A stretch of 64,000 bases of DNA from a virus, in the IMG/VR virus record IMGVR_UViG_3300021964_010186, positions 1 to 64,000 of that record. One strand, given 5' to 3'. A program made the translations under genes and the position numbers. Every line of letters starts with the position of its first letter. Position 1 is the first letter of the stretch. The notes beneath the pieces were generated by a model that saw only the letters and a program-made list of their open reading frames with translations, did not search any database and had not been told where the DNA came from. Below are positions 60,801-64,000 of the stretch, piece by piece.

Positions 60801-63800
60801 TCGTGATCGTGCCGGTGGCTAGATCTGTTACAGTCTCTAAATGATACTTGGCGGTGGCCAATGTTTTCCTGATACCAGTCTCTGAATATATCTGATTGCC
60901 CGCCGTGTTGGTCGTGAGCCTAGATGGATCAAAGAAGTTAGAGAAGAACCTAGCCGGTTTGGTAAGTGCCAGTGCCTTCATCACAGTGAATGGATAAGAG
61001 CTAGATCTCCTCCATGCCGTCTCCGCTGGTGCTTGATCCCCGAACTTCCATGCGTTCTGCCTGCCTGGTATGTCAAAGTTGTCTATCAGTCCGGCCGCTA
61101 TGGGATCCAGTAGATTGCCCGAAGCGTCAACCGGTAGGTATGACCTTATGGTTGATTTGCCGTACCTGCCTGGCTCCGTGGCTATCTTGTTCCACAGCAC
61201 GTCGTTGCCTGACGTGTAAGGTGCGGTTCCATAGGTGGCGTCCCAATCTGCCGGTTTCTCTGAGTGTCCGAGCATCTCCCATGGTCTTGTGTGTGGGGAG
61301 TCCGTGTCGTAGAAATATTTGTAGATGCCCCTCCAGTGTCCTGGCAAGGTCTGGTTGTTCAACCTGTCAGTGGATCTGGCGTAGTTGTATGTGAATGGTG
61401 AGCCTTCAGAGAATGTGGTGTTGTTGATGTACTGCACGTTGTTTCTTCCCGCCCATAGGTAGAAGTCTGGTCCCATCACATCATTAATTTCCTGTAGAGT
61501 GTAATCCGTTGAGGTGAACGCACTAGGCATCACATCATGGATGTCCAACAATGTTGAATCGTATGCTGTCTTACAGTTGTTGTAGATCCTCTTTTCTAAT
61601 TCCAGTATAAGGTCATCGCGCTCATCACCATAGGCCTTGATCATTGATCCATCGTGTCTCCTGATCATGGTCTGATTAGTGATGTATGTGTCGTCCGTGA
61701 AAGATTCTGGTTTGAACTTAGGATATATGCCCAACTTGGTAGGTGAAGGTGGCATGTAACTGCCTGTGGTGTCCGGGTAGTCCTTGATCACTATCTTATC
61801 CCCTTCTTCCAATGCCTTTGTTATGTTGACGCTGTCATCAGAGGTACTGAAAGTGTAATCTGTGCCTAGAAGCAGTTGAACATTGTTTAAGTAAACGTAG
61901 ACTGCCCTGTTGCTAGGAGTTGTAATATCATGCTGTGAATCCAAAGCATATTCCGTCTGTGATGATCCCATCACAGTGTAATTCCTCACAGACACGTTCT
62001 CTCCCCATCCCATCATGTCCTCGTAGAAGAACGGGAAGGTGTTGTTCCTGCCTGGCGTGATGACTGTTATGATCTCGTCCACCCTGTCAGCGGCCACTCC
62101 CTCGTAGGCCGTGCCGATGGCGTGCGTCAAGAAAGCGTTGTACCATTTCTCGTACTCCTGGTTGACGTAGTCTATGGCCGATGCCATGTTGGTCTCTTGA
62201 TCTATCAGGCCAAACACTGCGGGCAATAAAGGTGCCTCGTGCTGGTGTATGCTACCACCCTTCAACCTTGCGTCTGGTTTGTCTCGTAAATTACTTTTCC
62301 CTGGAATGGCACCTGTCACTTCCTGGTTCTTGTCAAATATGTCCCTCACGTGGTTCAGTATCTGTCCATATGTGAACGTGCCCAACTGCTGGTTGAGGCT
62401 GTTGGTTGCCAGGTTCTCTGGGATCTCGTATATACCCTTGTCCACGATCTTGTCAGCACTGCTGTGCGCCGCTATCCTTATTTGGTCATTGACTTTTAGT
62501 TCGCTGTTGAATCTGATGTACTTGTTCTTTGTTCCATTGACCAGCGTGTAGTCAGTCGTGATTGTTTTCCTGGTCCCGTTAACGGACACTGACACTTCTA
62601 GGTCAGTCAGTGAGGCAGAATTCTTGTAAAAGTCTATCGGGAACAACTGTTTCTCCGTGTCGTCAACTATGAAAGTTCTGATCACCCTCTGTCTGCTCTC
62701 GTTGGTCCTTTTGATCCAGGCGCTCCTTGAGTTGTGCGTGGTCCTGCCTGTGGTGTAGTGTAGGTGTCCTTCCGCCAGGTTCTTTGTGAGCGTCTTTGAC
62801 CCACTCTTGTAGGTAAACGTGCCCGACGTATGGTCCGATTCAAAAACGATGTCTCCCACGTTGTTGATGGTGTTGTACTTGACCTTTATGCCCAGCACAG
62901 TGTCTGTGGTAGCCGTGTCTGATGTGGCGTACGAGAACACCTTGGCTCCAGTGAACGATGAGTTTGGATACGTTGTTGTGTCAGCGAATGACACGTGATT
63001 GTTGTCCCACATTCCAAACAAAGGCTGTTGGTTGACGCCGGTCTTCTGTTGTGAGGCCGTCCATGATTCAGTTGTGCCATCGTAGTAGAAGGTCTTGCCC
63101 TGGTTCGTTGTGCCGAACTCTATGAACACGCTGTCCAGCGCTGTCGGTGTGCCATCGGTGGCCTCGGTCAATGCGATCACCTGTGTGGAATCACCCGCCG
63201 TCACGAAGTACACGTCGTATATCTTGTTCTTGACTATGGGATCCGTGTCAGAGGCGAAGATGACCCTCATGCCGTTCGCCAACGCTAGGCCGTCCACTAT
63301 GTAACCGGTCTGTCCCACCACGTTGCTGAACGCGTCCGTGGTAACTGTGTCGTACAGAGTGACCGATCTCTTGGCCACCGTACCGTGGTTGTAAAGTGCC
63401 AGTCCCGAGTCGAACTCTATGATGGGTCTCTTGGCCCTGTCGTCCTCGTTCAGTGTAGGGGTGTAGCCTCCCACCCTGGCCGTCTCCTCGATCACGGATT
63501 TGTGGAACCACCTGTTGTATCTCGACCAGGCGTTCTGGTCCTGCGAGTCCCTCTTGATTGTTATGTAGTCTTTTGTGTCTGGGGTGTAGTAGGCCTTGGC
63601 GTAGGGTCTTGTGTCATATCCCACCTGGTCATAGAGTATGGTGGTCTCCGTGGCGTAACTGCCCGGGGTGATCAGATCGTCAACGTCCGTTAACGTTATT
63701 GCATCTCCCACGCCCTCCACGAAGTACTCCTTGCTCTGGTATGTGGATGCCACCAGTGAATTGGTAAATTTTATCTTCATGCCATTGGACAGTGCCAGCG

Positions 63801-64000
63801 TCCTCAGGCTGTAATTCTTGACCCCTATGATGTCGTCTGCTGGATTGATTGACGTGGTTGCAGTGGCGTCCTTGATCTGAAGTATGCCGTACATGGCGTC
63901 ATGGTTGCCACACTGGTAATATAATGTGTCTGGTGCACCTGAAGTGGGCACCGTGAAGGTGACCGTTCCCTTGTCCGTGCCGTTGTTGGTCACTCCCGTG
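51892..64000 (-). CDS. Giant virion protein (over 4,000 residues), C-terminal part, with FG-GAP-type propeller
   Basis: One open frame of at least 4,033 codons runs off the right edge, so its start is not visible. Near the visible N-terminal edge is 'TLYYQCGNHDAMYGILQIKD', a cupredoxin-like motif. Around residues 1,845-2,275 are about seven repeats of the type 'FGHRIVARNDGRTVIVSAPG', which look like an FG-GAP (integrin-alpha-like) beta-propeller. Around 3,260-3,980 are repeats of a 'GDGST..F ... VFVNGVQKN ... DYTVD' beta unit. It is most likely a large tail or baseplate-attached structural protein; the exact place in the virion is unknown. Confidence 0.8.
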   Translation of the reverse strand, partial: TGVTNNGTDKGTVTFTVPTSGAPDTLYYQCGNHDAMYGILQIKDATATTSINPADDIIGVKNYSLRTLALSNGMKIKFTNSLVASTYQSKEYFVEGVGDAITLTDVDDLITPGSYATETTILYDQVGYDTRPYAKAYYTPDTKDYITIKRDSQDQNAWSRYNRWFHKSVIEETARVGGYTPTLNEDDRAKRPIIEFDSGLALYNHGTVAKRSVTLYDTVTTDAFSNVVGQTGYIVDGLALANGMRVIFASDTDPIVKNKIYDVYFVTAGDSTQVIALTEATDGTPTALDSVFIEFGTTNQGKTFYYDGTTESWTASQQKTGVNQQPLFGMWDNNHVSFADTTTYPNSSFTGAKVFSYATSDTATTDTVLGIKVKYNTINNVGDIVFESDHTSGTFTYKSGSKTLTKNLAEGHLHYTTGRTTHNSRSAWIKRTNESRQRVIRTFIVDDTEKQLFPIDFYKNSASLTDLEVSVSVNGTRKTITTDYTLVNGTKNKYIRFNSELKVNDQIRIAAHSSADKIVDKGIYEIPENLATNSLNQQLGTFTYGQILNHVRDIFDKNQEVTGAIPGKSNLRDKPDARLKGGSIHQHEAPLLPAVFGLIDQETNMASAIDYVNQEYEKWYNAFLTHAIGTAYEGVAADRVDEIITVITPGRNNTFPFFYEDMMGWGENVSVRNYTVMGSSQTEYALDSQHDITTPSNRAVYVYLNNVQLLLGTDYTFSTSDDSVNITKALEEGDKIVIKDYPDTTGSYMPPSPTKLGIYPKFKPESFTDDTYITNQTMIRRHDGSMIKAYGDERDDLILELEKRIYNNCKTAYDSTLLDIHDVMPSAFTSTDYTLQEINDVMGPDFYLWAGRNNVQYINNTTFSEGSPFTYNYARSTDRLNNQTLPGHWRGIYKYFYDTDSPHTRPWEMLGHSEKPADWDATYGTAPYTSGNDVLWNKIATEPGRYGKSTIRSYLPVDASGNLLDPIAAGLIDNFDIPGRQNAWKFGDQAPAETAWRRSSSYPFTVMKALALTKPARFFSNFFDPSRLTTNTAGNQIYSETGIRKTLATAKYHLETVTDLATGTITRYQTAGYQPLVVNYLVSKNLDPITFYYKKMKNLTVQLAYKLGGFTDKDNIKVLTDSVSPGSTSGSKFIPDENYKILFRTSNPVESFNYSGVLIEKNTDVSEDGSTLLGGYKVLGYSTVKPYFNFNYPIRTTTSTSVSVQGSQQIKQYTNYQETVQTIPYGYVFNTIQDVADFLFGYGHWLESQGFRFNKFSNELKETLNWSNAVREFLFWTTQEWSPGSAVTVSPAADGFELDTNNSIVGKLRNLAGDYSILDAGGRKIDVREISTKRIGKTFELGIKSDSIGLYNIALNTVQKEHVLLFDNSTVFSDIIYEPFTGFRQQRLKLVGWKTAGWNGDYYAPGFMFDAAQVTYWLANTDYRIGDSVEYQGKFYVAKINHNSGTSFDSTTWILKSDKPAPQLIPNFEYKIAQFNDFYNLETNNFDESQQQLAQRLIGYQSRDYLENLFVNDVSQYKFYQGYIREKGTQNAIDRILKAKYEGEDITLDLYPEWMIRTGKFGNTDSVENIQITLSNDEITADPQSIELLDTSSGTVEYARSEAIAKNKFYYKPVEYTAANTFARLDYTKQGVDRDTAQVYKTAGYPQLQQVQHTAFNIDEILNLDMNAITTNDLVWVANKSNRDWDVFRITNAGVKIADLRLVDSSTQLEITFTGSHGLSAGTTSTQADYFAIANSEEPTLNGVYRVSSTPDHKTVIIDYTGNVGFIPALEDGSTADSYGNVYKFISVRLASMDNVNDLISYSEYQDKDDDIEREGDKVFADADSSGLWRVYEKQDPYTTGLVLSPDISTTEQEFGHRIVARNDGRTVIVSAPGKGQGEVHFLFRTSSAAGTLLQTQLTATMTDNDDNTSRLGESLSISTDENFVVAGAPYTNAVGSDGSTRFSDSGLVKIYLWDSSTFKYGILNTITPPVDAASQNFGWAHKISEPGTSSVRTTADKYLFVSAPGHSNDTGRVYMYTWGIGADGSTYDTWTQDYTIEAPAGGSGQRFGHRIAANDNGDILAVSSVAPGNAGKVEIFIKTSQSNDGSTQNSFALAQTITGVASDGSSLNTAFGESLAMNKDGTTLIIGAPGVDGTDNPDTGAVYYYKWNADDSTNTYTLQQTISSPESQTNMKFGTALDINQSGTRIVIGSENFANSREMKFDSGETTFDLQDTNFVDLNTGSGGAFTATMYNTKFVIDDKLINNSVSENDDFGRGVCMIDNSVFVGSPQDDGNIDTADGSSKISNDGTVACFDLTVNGEYAWKNLVTETPLMDIDKLGQVFEFNNKTKQIRDYYELYDPIKGRILGLADREINIKTTWDPATYNFGPNANSKTPWAENHKGEIWWDLSTVKWLWYEQDTQEYRTNTWGKFFPGSSIDIYEWTESTLLPSEWNNRIRGTGQTISGTALYGDNSQYTVVQKYSSRLDAFVNYYYYWVRNKSTVPTDSVVNRKNSASYVANLIANPTRFDFKYYSITGTNKFVINNVKDLVNNDIVLNIDIRTNTFDGDAHSVWKLAREGDKEYRPGQQIETRWWDSLIGKNSAGDLVPDVELPLNEKYGNNTRPRQSWYVDRYSALKEIIDYANSVLKKNQLVGQINLTNLDAKDPEPTAESLEWDSSVDTYAELTYINTADLSGTVKYLVKADETANNFWAIYTWDGTEWSRTKIQTYNTSAYWSYTDWYKTTGDMAHDEDTKIDKQVTYQYELDTLELAVGKHVKVTSADTGGWKLFMRTATGWENVGTENGTIRLSTKLYDYSQDSTGFAGEDNFDDNFFDQEPSIETRKILTALRDDLFINDLAVEYNTLFFTGLRKVLEEQTYVDWMFRTSFINAKNSVRQLDQRKTYTTGTDSWIESYINEVKPFHTKLREYKLGYTGTDTQDGIFTDFDNPPFYDSDTGKIRSLNVSLDTDKLTQYPWQMWNDYHKKYVQSITVTAGGSGYEVAPTVTIVGGTTGSTGPFQIQATSSSGATSGSFGYYYPLFTSQKQAEIYDSQNGGAGTTKSYTFDGYSGTFYGPTASTSEAQGTKSGTFKMYVTPTTTAATATATIRDGAVTRITVTGIGANYTATPTVILSGGKTDGSTPTDTAKAYANLNNDLVRDFDTTIKFDRVSSTSRVVDWAASTSYAYNDLIRYNDQLYKVTNAFTSTTDFDDNIGSVYKVYGNETGLTAADRTKGFYTPGTGMPGNELDQVMLGVDYGGTMVTGLLFNQEQGWDRSGWYDFPWDNYGNSRVKAFRADGSTASYTFDTAPATTEVYQVYLTQDDSTRKKLSDVIRGDGSTATFTISETPEENALVEFIPFDDDGVLTPTDDRTLDSIIKGGLFTSALGYAPSDILLEGDGFVTPDTSYAPEEVVPGQLFDTLDIKVYTSPESGVPFISEKNYRGDGLTTTYSIGDYPGTLGSVTVAVDGVIKKLTTDYTVDVANKTITFTSAPASLSVISTKVFAISGENYRVLDTFTGDGSTAVFLTSTRGEFNLDSTSSDMYITIDGVPTTAYTTTTTANTITVTFTSAPAAGEFIQVAGFNKSTTSTRSYASISNQAITYDGSTNRHTLTYPPGSIGPYSGLTMVEVNGRMLRGPDNTYYLGDGSTYTYGVVSGLGEDSTVDPAKTITSASQVQVFVNGVQKNLNTDYTVDIGNQNVEFVSGAVPTSTDVICISTLVDNHYYNEGTDIILLPSAITSPYSLSSSDVISVTTFNNALGMKQRREVLEGQPSGEFYLRFKPLNATYMYVWLNGEQITQGSYFTSDDTKITIVGKTITSADRLDVMYFALDSAVGATGFRIFKDMMNRTFYKRISKTATTKLTKDMTEGTQTITVADGTVLGTPNVASNTPGVIFIDKERIEYFTKSGNTLGQLRRGTLGTGIKEHGSGTEVVDASGTQTIPYADTVYTTTFTGDGSTLTFALSQTPSSASELDIFIGGQRLLLTSEDGSTINYSVDGSTTAVTLHTTAPASGTQIKILHKKGQVWYTGADGNPADGKGLQASTTQQARFIAQEPTNAPE

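Noticed and set aside
1-64000. tRNA genes, CRISPR arrays, integrase or insertion sequences
   Set aside because: Gaps between genes are too short for most of these, and no cloverleaf, spacer-repeat pattern or recombinase motif was seen. This was a visual check, not a covariance-model scan.

Overview
This window looks like part of a T4-like marine myovirus genome (relatives of cyanophage/pelagiphage-type tailed phages), not a bacterial chromosome. The reasons are: a sliding clamp (gp45-type) tail at the left edge, a T4-type RNase H/FEN nuclease, dense same-strand genes with ATGA and 1-20 nt overlaps, many small conserved phage ORFs, tail-fibre genes with the 'GKxYxGxGExLxEN' head found in marine T4-like phages, and a giant virion protein of more than 4,000 residues that runs off the right edge. 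The host cannot be named from this sequence. No tRNA, rRNA, integrase, transposase or CRISPR array was recognised, and no gap over 300 bases lacks a gene.

Layout. (1) Positions 1-11310, plus strand: replication clamp, then a purine and 7-deazaguanine region. It holds a DpdA-type DNA guanine transglycosylase (521-1966), a QueD-like T-fold protein without the usual catalytic residues (2898-3323), thioredoxin reductase and peroxiredoxin, a glycosyltransferase and a GalE-type epimerase, GTP cyclohydrolase I (FolE), GMP reductase, a purine phosphoribosyltransferase and a YhhQ/QueT-type transporter. QueE lies further on (13437-14336). (2) Positions 11342-13010: a two-gene AT-rich cassette between two near-identical 24-bp promoter-like repeats. 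(3) Positions 13031-19972: cupin, QueE, RNase H, an AT-rich 3-hydroxyisobutyrate dehydrogenase-like gene, small phage genes and a radical SAM gene. (4) Positions 20065-24774: a MoxR AAA+ ATPase with a HExxH/VWA partner, three small membrane proteins including a PsiE homologue, and three small phage genes. (5) Positions 24745-43605, minus strand: a long, tightly overlapping operon of sugar- and glycan-type enzymes (oxidoreductase, aminotransferase, epimerase, carbamoyltransferase, APS-kinase-like, SGNH hydrolases, glycosyltransferases) interleaved with five radical SAM proteins that carry an N-terminal twitch/SPASM-like cluster. (6) Positions 43622-64000, minus strand: tail-fibre and other virion genes, ending in the giant protein.

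How it fits together. DpdA, FolE, QueE, the T-fold protein and the transporter point to 7-deazaguanine replacing guanine in the phage DNA, which would protect against restriction. No QueC is present here, so the base inserted may be 7-carboxy-7-deazaguanine or its decarboxylated form rather than preQ0. The phosphoribosyltransferase and GMP reductase could recycle the guanine that DpdA removes. The minus-strand glycan/radical SAM operon has its own sigma70-like promoter facing away from the tail genes; it may build an unusual sugar for the virion or alter host surface glycans.

Regulation. Several near-consensus sigma70 promoters are visible. Three have the -10 box only 6-7 nt before an ATG, which predicts leaderless mRNAs. 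Separate T4-late-like TAAATA motifs lie just upstream of structural and some unknown genes.
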